Shown here: piece after piece, positions 17,456 through 25,226 of the stretch
Numbering within the stretch: position 1 is the first letter of the stretch
How the letters are laid out: each line of letters starts with the position of its first letter
NCBI RefSeq assembly: GCF_000474745.1
Contig: NZ_ASJR01000014.1
Span: 1-64,000 of the forward strand
Direction of reading: 5' to 3'
DNA length: 64,000 nucleotides
Source of the DNA: Chitinivibrio alkaliphilus ACht1
Lineage (GTDB): Bacteria > Fibrobacterota > Chitinivibrionia > Chitinivibrionales > Chitinivibrionaceae
Made by a program: the position numbers and the translations under genes
Notes under the pieces: model-generated
What the model was told of the DNA's origin: nothing
Seen by the model: the letters and a program-made list of their open reading frames with translations, nothing else
Databases searched by the model: none

Positions 17456-17474
17456 TGTACGGAGAGGAGTAGGT

Positions 17475-17930
17475 ATGCTTGCAAAGGGTTCAAATGAAAT
17501 AACCGCATCCTTTCCTTCAACTATGGAATATGTACCCATTGTCCGAGAATTTGTTGCTGATTCATTACGACAGTATGGATTTACGGATAAGTTTTCCTAC
17601 CGAATGGAAATAATGGTTGATGAACTTGTGGTCAATGCGGTGCAGTATGGAAGTCTATCGCAGAAGTCACGGGTGGATTTGGCTGTTGCTGTGCTCACTG
17701 ATCATGTTTCGCTGGTTGTGAAAGATGAGGGGGGTACCCCCGAGAGCATTAGTGAAATGCAGGAGAGCCTGCTTCATTCTGCCACGGGGTGTGAGACAAG
17801 ATCTTCCCGCCTTGGTCTTGAGATTGTAAAAATGCTCGCTGAGTCTGTAGAAGTATCTTCTGAGGGTGAGACCGTTACGAAAGTTCGTGTGCAAAGGAAA
17901 GGGGGGAACTGTGAGTCTCCTGCGGTATGA
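17475..17930 (+). CDS. anti-sigma-type ATPase/kinase (RsbW/SpoIIAB-like)
   Basis: The 151-residue protein is a single GHKL ATPase domain of the HATPase_c_2 group. The N box is EIMVDELVVNAVQYG (~residues 56-70), the G1 box is VVKDEGG (~86-92), and the G2-like region is SSRLGLEIVKMLAE (~115-128). Proteins of this kind bind a sigma factor or other target and phosphorylate a STAS antagonist. A STAS protein is encoded two genes downstream, which fits partner switching. No sigma-factor gene is adjacent, so the target is unknown. The next gene begins inside its last codons (20-base overlap). Confidence 0.85.
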   Translation: MLAKGSNEITASFPSTMEYVPIVREFVADSLRQYGFTDKFSYRMEIMVDELVVNAVQYGSLSQKSRVDLAVAVLTDHVSLVVKDEGGTPESISEMQESLLHSATGCETRSSRLGLEIVKMLAESVEVSSEGETVTKVRVQRKGGNCESPAV

Positions 17931-18711
17931 ATTAAGTGATGAATATGATGATATTAGCTTTCTCCATCTTCCCGGAGATTTTAATGCCGCTTCTATGGAA
18001 GAGTTGACCGGTGTGATGCAGTCCCTTTTTGCAGCAGGTCGCCCCTTTGTTGTGGTTGATTTGGCTGAAGCAGAGAGTTTACGCGGGGCAGTTATTGGCG
18101 AGCTTATGGAGTGGCGTCGAAAGTTTATTGCGGAAATCGACGGGGAATTCTGTTTTTGTGGCGCCTCTCAGAGTGTGGAGCGTGAAATTCGTGAACTTGA
18201 TGTGGATAAACTATTTCGATTGTTTCCCGACCGCCGTTCTGCTGTGAACTACTTCTTCTGGGAGTTTAAAGGCCAGGTTGATACGGTTATTTTATCTATC
18301 CCCGGCTCCCTTGACTTAGTGCCCGCCACACGGAAATTTATTCGTAAGGTTTGTGAGGCAAAGGCATATTCTGGTCGTGAATCATTTCAAATAGAAACTA
18401 TTGTGGACGAACTTTGCAATAACGCGATTGAACACGGCGCAAGCGGAGGTGGTAAAAGTATTGAGCTTGCTGTTGCGGTTGGACGTAAAAAGGTTGATAT
18501 CAATATTTCCAATGGCGTTGATGTGGGCGAACGAAACTATTCTGATATTGTGTCTAATATGGAGCGATATGTAGAATCTCCTAATACGGATGTTTGCGAG
18601 TCACGGGGCAGAGGGCTTGCTCTTGTAAAGATGTTATCCAGTGAGTTTGACATAGATGGGTCTGAAAACGGGACCTGTGTACATGTTACTAAAATAAGAG
18701 AGGAACGATAA
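17911..18711 (+). CDS. STAS domain fused to anti-sigma-type ATPase domain
   Basis: The GTG at 17911 follows AAGGGGGG at four bases and gives 266 residues. The N-terminal ~110 residues have a STAS fold (ISFLHLPGDFNAASMEEL, RPFVVVDLAEAESL). The C-terminal ~130 residues form a GHKL ATPase with N box IETIVDELCNNAIEHG and a G2-like SRGRGLALVKMLSS. The usual Asp/Asn-Ser-Ser/Thr-Gly phosphorylation loop of antagonists is replaced by AESLRGAVIGEL, so this STAS part may not be switchable. Antagonist and kinase folds in one chain could be self-inhibiting or form a scaffold. The stop is followed at once by the ATG of the separate STAS protein. Confidence 0.85.
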   Translation: MSLLRYELSDEYDDISFLHLPGDFNAASMEELTGVMQSLFAAGRPFVVVDLAEAESLRGAVIGELMEWRRKFIAEIDGEFCFCGASQSVEREIRELDVDKLFRLFPDRRSAVNYFFWEFKGQVDTVILSIPGSLDLVPATRKFIRKVCEAKAYSGRESFQIETIVDELCNNAIEHGASGGGKSIELAVAVGRKKVDINISNGVDVGERNYSDIVSNMERYVESPNTDVCESRGRGLALVKMLSSEFDIDGSENGTCVHVTKIREER

Positions 18712-19071
18712 ATGCAAAGCAAAATCGAATTGGTTTATGAGGATATTGATGGAGTTGATTCCAGTAAGCTTATTTTATTACAAGGCGATTTAGATGCAAC
18801 CAATGTGGAGACAGTGGTAGAAAATGTTTTTGGCCTCATCGATGAAGGCTTTGTAAACATTATTGCTGATTTCAAGGAGCTGCGATACGTAAATAGTACA
18901 GGCTTAGGAATTCTCCTGCATTTTAGCAAAACAGCAAAGGAACGGGGTGGATCATTTAAGGTTTGTTCTGTGAATGAAAACGTGTACGAGATTATCGATA
19001 TTATAGGTGCAACGACGCTGCTTGATATTTACAACACCCGCGAAGAAGCAATTAATTCTTATAAGGAGTAA
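18712..19071 (+). CDS. STAS-domain anti-anti-sigma factor (SpoIIAA/RsbV-like)
   Basis: The 119-residue protein is one STAS domain. The phosphorylation loop is intact: LRYVNSTGLGILL, with Thr63 at the position of the serine or threonine phosphorylated in SpoIIAA/RsbV. When unphosphorylated it would bind the ATPase encoded upstream and free its target. The length is typical. The ATG immediately follows the stop of the STAS-ATPase fusion and six bases separate its own stop from the next gene, so the whole set is one operon. Which of the two ATPases is its partner cannot be told from sequence. Confidence 0.9.
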   Translation: MQSKIELVYEDIDGVDSSKLILLQGDLDATNVETVVENVFGLIDEGFVNIIADFKELRYVNSTGLGILLHFSKTAKERGGSFKVCSVNENVYEIIDIIGATTLLDIYNTREEAINSYKE

Positions 19072-19076
19072 CCCCT

Positions 19077-20651
19077 ATGATATTCCTAAGAAGGGTTTTA
19101 CTGTTCTTACCGATTCTGATTATTATCTTTTTTATTCTGAAGGCCCTCGATGTAGAATTTCTTGATTTTGACCGTGGAGAGCCCTTTGTGACAATTGGGC
19201 GAAGTACCTACACAGAGCAAGATTTGGAAAGCGTGGCTCGTGTAAAGCGGTTGTTCCCCATAAAAAAAGAGTCCCTGCGCTTTCCCGGAGAACGGGATAC
19301 GGTTACCTCTCTCATAGAAACGGTCTTGTTCTATGATGAGGCGCGGCAGTATCGTAACAGCTTAAAGGGTACGGCCCGATGGGATCTGTTTCAGACCTTT
19401 TGGAAAGGGCGAACTTTTTTCCTTGATATTCTGGTTCGAAATAATGGTTTTAGTGATGAAGAAATAGAGGCGCATTTTGAGGAGAATCGGGACTACTTTC
19501 TTGCCTTGGACGAGCGCTTGGGGGCTGATACCTTAGCAGCACTTCGTCCTGCCGTGGCAGACTCACTCTTTCTGAAACACCACAAACCAACCCAGGAGTT
19601 TATCGATCGGATAGAGGGCGATAAATCTGATTCTGAAATTCGTGATATCTGGTTAGAAAGTTTTCGGGTTAACCGGAACGGATTCTTCTTGAATCTTTTT
19701 TATGAAAAAGAGTTCGGTAGATCGGTTCCTTCTGATCTTAGCTCTATTGTTGGACCAAATGAAATTGTTACAGAACGTGAGATTGATGAGTTACTCACGT
19801 GGTTGCCGCAATATAGTTTTGACGAAGAAGAGCAGTATAATTATGCGCAGTTTATTCTCGCGTGGAAGCTCTTTGGCAACGAGGCTGAGCGACGTGGGTA
19901 TACACGGAGTAGGGAGTATCGTCGATCCTTTGAATGGTTTAAAAAATATAGTGTCGTTCATCACTATATGAATGAAGTTCTCGATGAACGAGTGGAGCCC
20001 TTTGGGTCACTTTTAGATGAGCATTTTATCTTTGCCTATTGGGACCGTCATGGGCAACCCTTGAATGAGTACGATACTGTGGTATACGAGCAGTTACGTT
20101 CGCAATACCGCGAGAAAATGAATGACATATCTATCTCCCGTCATATTAACGAAAAGCGTGAAAACACGCGTATCGACTTTATGAATTCTTCAGATGGAGA
20201 TGAGTGGAATCTTGATGCGGCTCAAATGTTTACCCGCGCTGACTCGCTTCTATCCCAGGGGAATGCCTCGAAGGCACGAGAGCTTTTTACAACCCTGCGT
20301 GATACCTATCTCTATACAGATCATGGGTTGATGGCCCTTACTAAACTTGCAGAAATAGAGAAAAAAGAGGGGCGTTTTCGAAGAGCCATAGATGCCTTCC
20401 GTGATTATATAATCTTTTCCGGTGATGAGGGTGATTTCTGTAGTGAATATTTTATGATCGCCATGATCTACGGTGATCATTTACATCGCTATGAACAAGC
20501 GGCTGCGAATTATGGATGGATTCTGGAAAACTCTGAGCGTTGTAATATGGCCGGAGATGCGGAATTTATGTATCTTCACCTTGGAGAGCCAATTCCGGGC
20601 ATCCAGGAGTTGAAAGAGCGTGCCTTGCGTCAAGGACAGGATGTTCGATAA
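19077..20651 (+). CDS. membrane-anchored periplasmic protein with SurA-like and TPR regions
   Basis: The 524-residue protein has one N-terminal membrane anchor (LLFLPILIIIFFILKAL, ~7-23). Next comes a large, strongly helical, charged region (~45-390) with peptidyl-prolyl-isomerase-associated SurA/PpiC N-domain-like features such as VTIGRSTYTEQDLESVARV and NGFSDEEIEAHFEENRDYFL. The end (~400-515) holds two or three TPR-like helix pairs (ARELFTTLRDTYLYTDHG, ALTKLAEIEKKEGRFRRAI). No isomerase domain is evident. I infer an envelope chaperone or lipoprotein-assembly-like scaffold. It is last in the partner-switching operon and is followed by a strong terminator. Confidence 0.65.
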   Translation: MIFLRRVLLFLPILIIIFFILKALDVEFLDFDRGEPFVTIGRSTYTEQDLESVARVKRLFPIKKESLRFPGERDTVTSLIETVLFYDEARQYRNSLKGTARWDLFQTFWKGRTFFLDILVRNNGFSDEEIEAHFEENRDYFLALDERLGADTLAALRPAVADSLFLKHHKPTQEFIDRIEGDKSDSEIRDIWLESFRVNRNGFFLNLFYEKEFGRSVPSDLSSIVGPNEIVTEREIDELLTWLPQYSFDEEEQYNYAQFILAWKLFGNEAERRGYTRSREYRRSFEWFKKYSVVHHYMNEVLDERVEPFGSLLDEHFIFAYWDRHGQPLNEYDTVVYEQLRSQYREKMNDISISRHINEKRENTRIDFMNSSDGDEWNLDAAQMFTRADSLLSQGNASKARELFTTLRDTYLYTDHGLMALTKLAEIEKKEGRFRRAIDAFRDYIIFSGDEGDFCSEYFMIAMIYGDHLHRYEQAAANYGWILENSERCNMAGDAEFMYLHLGEPIPGIQELKERALRQGQDVR

Positions 20652-20657
20652 ATCGAA

Positions 20658-20690
20658 GGCGACCGGATCTTCTTCCGGTCGCCTGTTTTA
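20658..20690 (+). terminator. intrinsic terminator of the partner-switching operon
   Basis: GGCGACCGG, an 8-base loop, CCGGTCGCC and then TGTTTTAT make a perfect 9-bp GC-rich stem with a U-rich tail, seven bases after the stop codon. Confidence 0.9.
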
Positions 20691-20721
20691 TACCCTCCCT
20701 CTTTCTACATAAGGAGTCTCT

Positions 20722-21834
20722 ATGCAGGTTTGTGGAACACCGTATCGAACCGTGTGGCTTGATCCGGAAGATCAGCGTTGTCTCAGGGTGATTAACCAAA
20801 GCCTACTTCCCCATCGTTTTGAAACACTCGCCTTGTATACTCCTCATGATGTTGCTCGTGTTATTTCAGAGATGCATATTCGCGGGGCCGGGTGTATTGG
20901 GGTAACGGCAGCCTACGGCATGTATCTTGGAGCATGTACCGCTCCTCAAGATTCGTATCACGATTATTTACATGAGGTTGGAGCATTGCTTACGGAAACG
21001 CGTCCGACAGCGGTAAATCTATCGTGGGCGGTACAGCGAATGTTGCGAGTCGCATTGTCGGCTCATTCCCTGCAGATGCTGCAGGATCGTACCCGTGATG
21101 AGGCCCAGAAGATTGCCGATGAAGATGTCGCTCACTGCCGTGCTATTGGAGAGTATGGCCTTCCCCTTATCGAAGAAATATATGCGCGTACTCAAAAGCC
21201 GGTGGAAATCTTGACTCACTGCAATGCCGGATGGCTTGCCTTTGTTGACCATGGCTCAGCCACAGCGCCCATCTATGCGGCACACCGCCGGGGAATTCCC
21301 GTGCATGTGTGGGTCGATGTGACGGGACCACGTAATCAAGGCAGCCGTTTAACTGCATGGGAGCTTCTTCAAGAAGGAGTACCCCATACGATTATTGCTG
21401 ATAATACGGGGGGGTATCTATTTCAGCATAATGCTATTGATATGGTAATTACCGGAGCCGATTGTGTAACACGCCAAGGAGATGCTGCAAATAAGATCGG
21501 TACATATTTGAAAGCCCTGGCGGCTCGTGAACATTCTGTTCCCTTTTATGTCGCCCTTCCTTCATCTACCTTTGATTTTTCCCGCACCGATGGTCTTACG
21601 GAAATACCCATAGAAAAACGTGGATCCCATGAAGTAACCTATGCATATGGTGAGAATGATGAGGGTGTTTTTTCGCGAGTCCGTATTGCTCCTGCGGAGA
21701 GCCCCGCTGCCAATTGGGGCTTTGATGTTACCCCGGCCCGCTTTATTACCGAGCTTATAACAGAACGGGGACGTTGCGTTCCCACGTGGGAAAATATTCG
21801 TACCCTCTTTCCCGAGGCGTCCAGTGCGGGATGA
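20722..21834 (+). CDS. mtnA: methylthioribose-1-phosphate isomerase
   Basis: The 370-residue protein belongs to the eIF2B-like aldose-ketose isomerase family. Seen motifs are MHIRGAGCIGVTAAYG near residue 50, ILTHCNAGWLA with the catalytic Cys, and VITGADCVTRQGDAANKIGTY with the catalytic Asp. It converts 5-methylthioribose-1-phosphate to the ribulose form. An AAGGAG site lies six bases before the ATG. The two following genes, a class II aldolase and mtnP, overlap it head to tail, so it works in methylthioadenosine recycling. The related ribose-1-phosphate isomerase activity is possible but the mtnP neighbour argues for MtnA. Confidence 0.93.
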   Translation: MQVCGTPYRTVWLDPEDQRCLRVINQSLLPHRFETLALYTPHDVARVISEMHIRGAGCIGVTAAYGMYLGACTAPQDSYHDYLHEVGALLTETRPTAVNLSWAVQRMLRVALSAHSLQMLQDRTRDEAQKIADEDVAHCRAIGEYGLPLIEEIYARTQKPVEILTHCNAGWLAFVDHGSATAPIYAAHRRGIPVHVWVDVTGPRNQGSRLTAWELLQEGVPHTIIADNTGGYLFQHNAIDMVITGADCVTRQGDAANKIGTYLKALAAREHSVPFYVALPSSTFDFSRTDGLTEIPIEKRGSHEVTYAYGENDEGVFSRVRIAPAESPAANWGFDVTPARFITELITERGRCVPTWENIRTLFPEASSAG

Positions 21835-22429
21835 AGGATATTGTAAGTATCAGTGTGAGCTTACGGAGGAAGAGATCCTTCTTCCCACTGATCCTACCCC
21901 CTTTTTTCAAGTTCGCCGTGCTCTCTGGAAGTATGGGTATATTGGTCAGTACGATGATGGTATTGGTTTTGGAAATCTGAGTTTTCGCTCTGCCCCTGCT
22001 TCTTTTTTTATCTCAGCCACGGCAACAGGTGGGAAAGATCGTCTCTCTGAGGATGATATTGTTGAAGTTATGGAGTGTGATCCCTACCGAAACAGGGTAA
22101 GGGCCCGCGGCAAAGCAAGCCCATCTTCTGAAGCGATGACTCATTGGGCTATCTATGAAAAATGTCCTGCATGTTTTGCTGTGATTCACGTACATAGTGC
22201 GGATCTATTTTCATATCTTAGAAAAAAATCCTATCCTGCTACGGGAGCTGCGGTTTCCTATGGAACCCCCGCCATGGCAGAAAATATTTCTGCCGTTGTA
22301 GACCAATCCCGTGAGGGAGGTGTGTTTTATACCCCCGGTCATTCTGAGGGGGTGTTTGCTTATGGGAGAGATCTTCTCTCTACGTTTCAGAAATTAAAAC
22401 ATCTTCGTATGGAGTGCTGTAATGAGTAA
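21824..22429 (+). CDS. class II aldolase, probably methylthioribulose-1-phosphate aldolase
   Basis: The 201-residue protein has the class II aldolase/adducin fold. It shows GFGNLSFRS (phosphate binding), ATATGGKDRLS, SSEAMTHWAIY with the catalytic Glu, HVHS with two zinc histidines and PGHSEGVFAYG with the third. Between mtnA and mtnP two functions fit. One is an Ald2-type aldolase, splitting 5-methylthioribulose-1-phosphate into DHAP and methylthioacetaldehyde (DHAP shunt). The other is MtnB dehydratase of the full methionine salvage route. No mtnC, mtnD or mtnW gene is nearby, which favours the shunt, but genes elsewhere could complete the long route. Starts at GTG 21824 (GAGG six bases upstream), overlapping mtnA by 11 bases. 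Confidence 0.8.
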   Translation: MRDEGYCKYQCELTEEEILLPTDPTPFFQVRRALWKYGYIGQYDDGIGFGNLSFRSAPASFFISATATGGKDRLSEDDIVEVMECDPYRNRVRARGKASPSSEAMTHWAIYEKCPACFAVIHVHSADLFSYLRKKSYPATGAAVSYGTPAMAENISAVVDQSREGGVFYTPGHSEGVFAYGRDLLSTFQKLKHLRMECCNE

Positions 22430-23171
22430 AATCGGTATTATTGGTGGAAGTGGTTTGGACAATCCTGATATCTTACGTAATGCCCAAGATGTAACGGTTG
22501 AGACCCCCTATGGTGCTCCGAGTTCTCCCCTGAAGTGTGGAGAAATAGGAGGGGTGCCCGTTGTTCTCATTGGACGACATGGTCGTGAGCATACGATCCC
22601 TCCTTCCCAGGTGAACTATCGGGCAAATATTGCTGCCTTACAGGCGGAAGGATGTACCCACATTCTTGCCACTACGGCTGTGGGCTCACTCCGTGAAGAG
22701 ATCCGTCGGGGTGATTTGGTTATTATTGATCAATGTATTGATTTTACAAAGCAGCGGGCCATGACCTTTTTTGATACCTTTTCCCCTCATGATCCACGTC
22801 ATACCCCCATGGCAGACCCCTTTGATAGTACCTTGCGAAAAGCCATGATCGATGTTTGTGACACCCATTCCTTTTCCTATCATCCACGGGGAACCGTCGT
22901 TACCATTGAGGGGCCTCGCTTTTCTACCCGTGCGGAGTCTCATATGTTTCGTGCATGGGGGGCAGATATTATTAATATGTCCATTGCCACAGAAGCAGCT
23001 TTGGCCGCAGAAGCTGAGGTTCCCTACGCAGCAGTTGCCATGACAACCGATTATGATTGTTGGAAAGAAGATGAAGAGCCGGTGAGTTGGGAGGCAATTC
23101 TTGCAGTATTTAAAGCAAATGCAGAACGAGTGACGACCCTTTTACAGAAAGTGATTGCCCAGATTGGATAG
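22422..23171 (+). CDS. mtnP: methylthioadenosine phosphorylase
   Basis: The 249-residue enzyme is of the PNP/MTAP family. Seen are IGIIGGSGL at the start, GRHGREHTIPPSQVNYRAN (phosphate and ribose contacts), ATTAVGSLREEI, and VVTIEGPRFSTRAES. The C-terminal VAMTTDYDCWKEDEE carries the Asp-Tyr-Asp signature of 6-aminopurine specificity. It cleaves methylthioadenosine with phosphate to adenine and methylthioribose-1-phosphate, the substrate of the mtnA product encoded two genes upstream. Its ATG overlaps the aldolase stop by 8 bases. The methyltransferase gene starts within its final codons. Confidence 0.93.
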   Translation: MSKIGIIGGSGLDNPDILRNAQDVTVETPYGAPSSPLKCGEIGGVPVVLIGRHGREHTIPPSQVNYRANIAALQAEGCTHILATTAVGSLREEIRRGDLVIIDQCIDFTKQRAMTFFDTFSPHDPRHTPMADPFDSTLRKAMIDVCDTHSFSYHPRGTVVTIEGPRFSTRAESHMFRAWGADIINMSIATEAALAAEAEVPYAAVAMTTDYDCWKEDEEPVSWEAILAVFKANAERVTTLLQKVIAQIG

Positions 23172-23916
23172 AAATACCCCCTATGTGGAACAGGCCTATC
23201 GTCTTTGTGAGAAAGAGCAAAAGGAAACATGCGGCCACGATTCTGCACAGCGGTACCTTGCAAATCACGCATCCCGGTTTCATCGTATTCAAAATGTATG
23301 CCGAGAACTTTTTCCGCATAGAGATACGCCCCTTCTTGATATTGGACGGAGTGGTCTTACTGCTGAACTGGCACAATATTATGAAAATATGACAACCTTG
23401 GGGTTTCCCCTTACGCACGATAGGGGAGGGCATCGCGAGATTGAATCCCTCACACTGCCCCATATCGAGTATGATTTACGAAAATGTGAAGATCCAGAAA
23501 CGTGGCCCGTAGAGAAACGTGACTCCTTTGCGGGCATTGTTTGCAGTGAGGTGCTTGAACACCTTCCAATTGCTCCTGAATATTTCCTGTTGTTTCTGGC
23601 GACACTCTTGAAACCGGGAGGACTCCTTCTTCTTACAACACCCAATCGGGCTGATATTCGAAGCAGAATACGATTGCTCATGGGGCGAAATCCTGAAGGC
23701 GTAATTCGCTTGTATTCAGATAACCCGGGGCATTTTCGTGAGTATACACGAAAGGAACTCATCCATATGGGAAATCGGGCGCTTTTGCACCCCCGAAGAG
23801 TTGTGTCGTGTAATTTTACTCCCTTGCGCGGTGATATCTTTGCTCCTGTGCGGATATTTCCTCCATTTAAGGATTCCCTTATTGCTCTCTATGAAAAGAA
23901 AGATGTCCGTAGATAG
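23155..23916 (+). CDS. class I SAM-dependent methyltransferase
   Basis: The ~250-residue protein shows a modest motif I (PLLDIGRSGLTAELAQYY), GIVCSEVLEHLP (the C/D-x-x-E-V-L-E-H-L motif of Methyltransf_11/23 members) and LLKPGGLLLLTTPNR. This form is frequent in enzymes acting on glycans, lipids or quinones; the substrate is not evident. Starts available are TTG at 23155 or 23164, both inside the end of mtnP and without a clear binding site, so expression by coupling is likely. Its use of SAM next to a pathway recycling a SAM by-product may be coincidental. Ends before the terminator at 24004. Confidence 0.8.
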   Translation: MPRLDRNTPYVEQAYRLCEKEQKETCGHDSAQRYLANHASRFHRIQNVCRELFPHRDTPLLDIGRSGLTAELAQYYENMTTLGFPLTHDRGGHREIESLTLPHIEYDLRKCEDPETWPVEKRDSFAGIVCSEVLEHLPIAPEYFLLFLATLLKPGGLLLLTTPNRADIRSRIRLLMGRNPEGVIRLYSDNPGHFREYTRKELIHMGNRALLHPRRVVSCNFTPLRGDIFAPVRIFPPFKDSLIALYEKKDVRR

Positions 23917-24003
23917 ATCTGGTGTAAATGGTGCTTTTTTTTCCGTTGACCGGAATGTATATTTCTGAAAATTTAACCTTTTTACTCTTGTAAAAATATG
24001 CAG

Positions 24004-24028
24004 AAAAAGATGATCTCATCTTTTTTTT
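24004..24028 (+). terminator. intrinsic terminator between the mtn operon and carA
   Basis: AAAAAGATG, a 4-base loop ATCT, CATCTTTTT and a further T tract form a clean hairpin. It ends 31 bases before carA. It is either the terminator of the upstream operon or an attenuator in the carA leader; no second, competing stem is obvious to me. Confidence 0.75.
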
Positions 24029-24059
24029 GCCCGAACATTAAAAATAAGCGAGGTCCTTT

Positions 24060-25226
24060 GTGGTTAAAGGCTATGTAATACTCGAAGACGGAACTGTCTA
24101 TAAGGGGAAGTCCTTCGGGGCAGAGGGAGAAGCCCTGGGAGAAGTTGTATTTAATACGAGCTTGACCGGTTATCAGGAAATTATTACGGATCCTTCCTAT
24201 AATCGTCAAGCCGTTGTTATGACCTATCCGCAAATAGGAAATTATGGGGTAAATAGGGAAGATGTTGAGTCTGACCGAGTGCATGTTGAAGGGCTTATTG
24301 TACGGGAGGCCTGTGCATACCCGTCTAATTTTACCGCAGTAATGTCTCTTGGAGAGTATTTACGACAAGAGGGCGTTGTGGGGATAGAGAAGGTTGATAC
24401 GCGGAGTTTAACACGACATATTCGAGAAGCTGGTTCTATGAAGGCTGTGCTATATGCAGGTACAAAAGAGCCTGACGTGGCCGCCCTTGCCAAAAAGGCG
24501 CATGAGTGGGAAGGGTTAAGTGGGGTTGATTCAGTACGTGAGGTTACCTGCTCAGAGCCCTATGTATTTACTGGAACCCCCGAACGACCAGTTCCACAGG
24601 ATGGAAAATACAATGTTGTGGCCATTGACTACGGAGTGAAAAGCAATATTCTACGTATGTTAAGCCGGGCTGGATGCCGAGTGACTGTGGTTCCTGCGCA
24701 GACAACGGCAACGGAAATTCTTGCCATGAATCCCCATGGAGTGTTTCTTTCAAATGGCCCCGGAGATCCCTCTGCTGTAACGTACGCACACACCACCATT
24801 CGAGAATTAATTGGGACGGTGCCTCTCTTTGGAATTTGTCTTGGACATCAATTATTGACGATCGCTTACGGGGGAGCGGCGTATAAATTGAAGTTCGGTC
24901 ATCACGGCGGAAATCATCCGATACAAAACAGAACCACCGGTTCTGTAGAGATAACAGCTCAAAATCACTGTTACTGCACGGATATGAACAGCCTGTCTCA
25001 CACCACTGTTGAAGAGACCCACGTAAATCTTAATGATGAGACCTGTGCTGGAATTAGGGATCGCAAAAACCGTGTCTTGGCAGTACAATATCACCCTGAA
25101 GCTTCCCCGGGGCCCCATGATTCGGCGTATCTTTTCCGTGAGTTCATAGACATGATTAACGATTATATTTCAGAAAAAAATAAGGGGTTTACAGAATGCC
25201 AAAGCGTACGGATATACACAAAATAA
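24060..25226 (+). CDS. carA: carbamoyl-phosphate synthase small (glutaminase) subunit
   Basis: The 388-residue protein has the CarA N-terminal domain ([18 protein letters not shown] and [16 protein letters not shown]) and a class I glutamine amidotransferase domain. The nucleophile is Cys260 in [11 protein letters not shown], and the His/Glu pair is in [13 protein letters not shown]. It hydrolyses glutamine and channels ammonia to CarB for arginine and pyrimidine synthesis. It starts at GTG 24060, with GAGG upstream. Its last ~10 codons overlap the start of carB by 31 bases, longer than usual, giving a short C-terminal extension ([10 protein letters not shown]). Confidence 0.97.
   Translation: MVKGYVILEDGTVYKGKSFGAEGEALGEVVFNTSLTGYQEIITDPSYNRQAVVMTYPQIGNYGVNREDVESDRVHVEGLIVREACAYPSNFTAVMSLGEYLRQEGVVGIEKVDTRSLTRHIREAGSMKAVLYAGTKEPDVAALAKKAHEWEGLSGVDSVREVTCSEPYVFTGTPERPVPQDGKYNVVAIDYGVKSNILRMLSRAGCRVTVVPAQTTATEILAMNPHGVFLSNGPGDPSAVTYAHTTIRELIGTVPLFGICLGHQLLTIAYGGAAYKLKFGHHGGNHPIQNRTTGSVEITAQNHCYCTDMNSLSHTTVEETHVNLNDETCAGIRDRKNRVLAVQYHPEASPGPHDSAYLFREFIDMINDYISEKNKGFTECQSVRIYTK

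Noticed and set aside
20691-20721. SAM-type riboswitch before mtnA
   Set aside because: Only 31 bases separate the upstream terminator from mtnA, too short for any SAM riboswitch.
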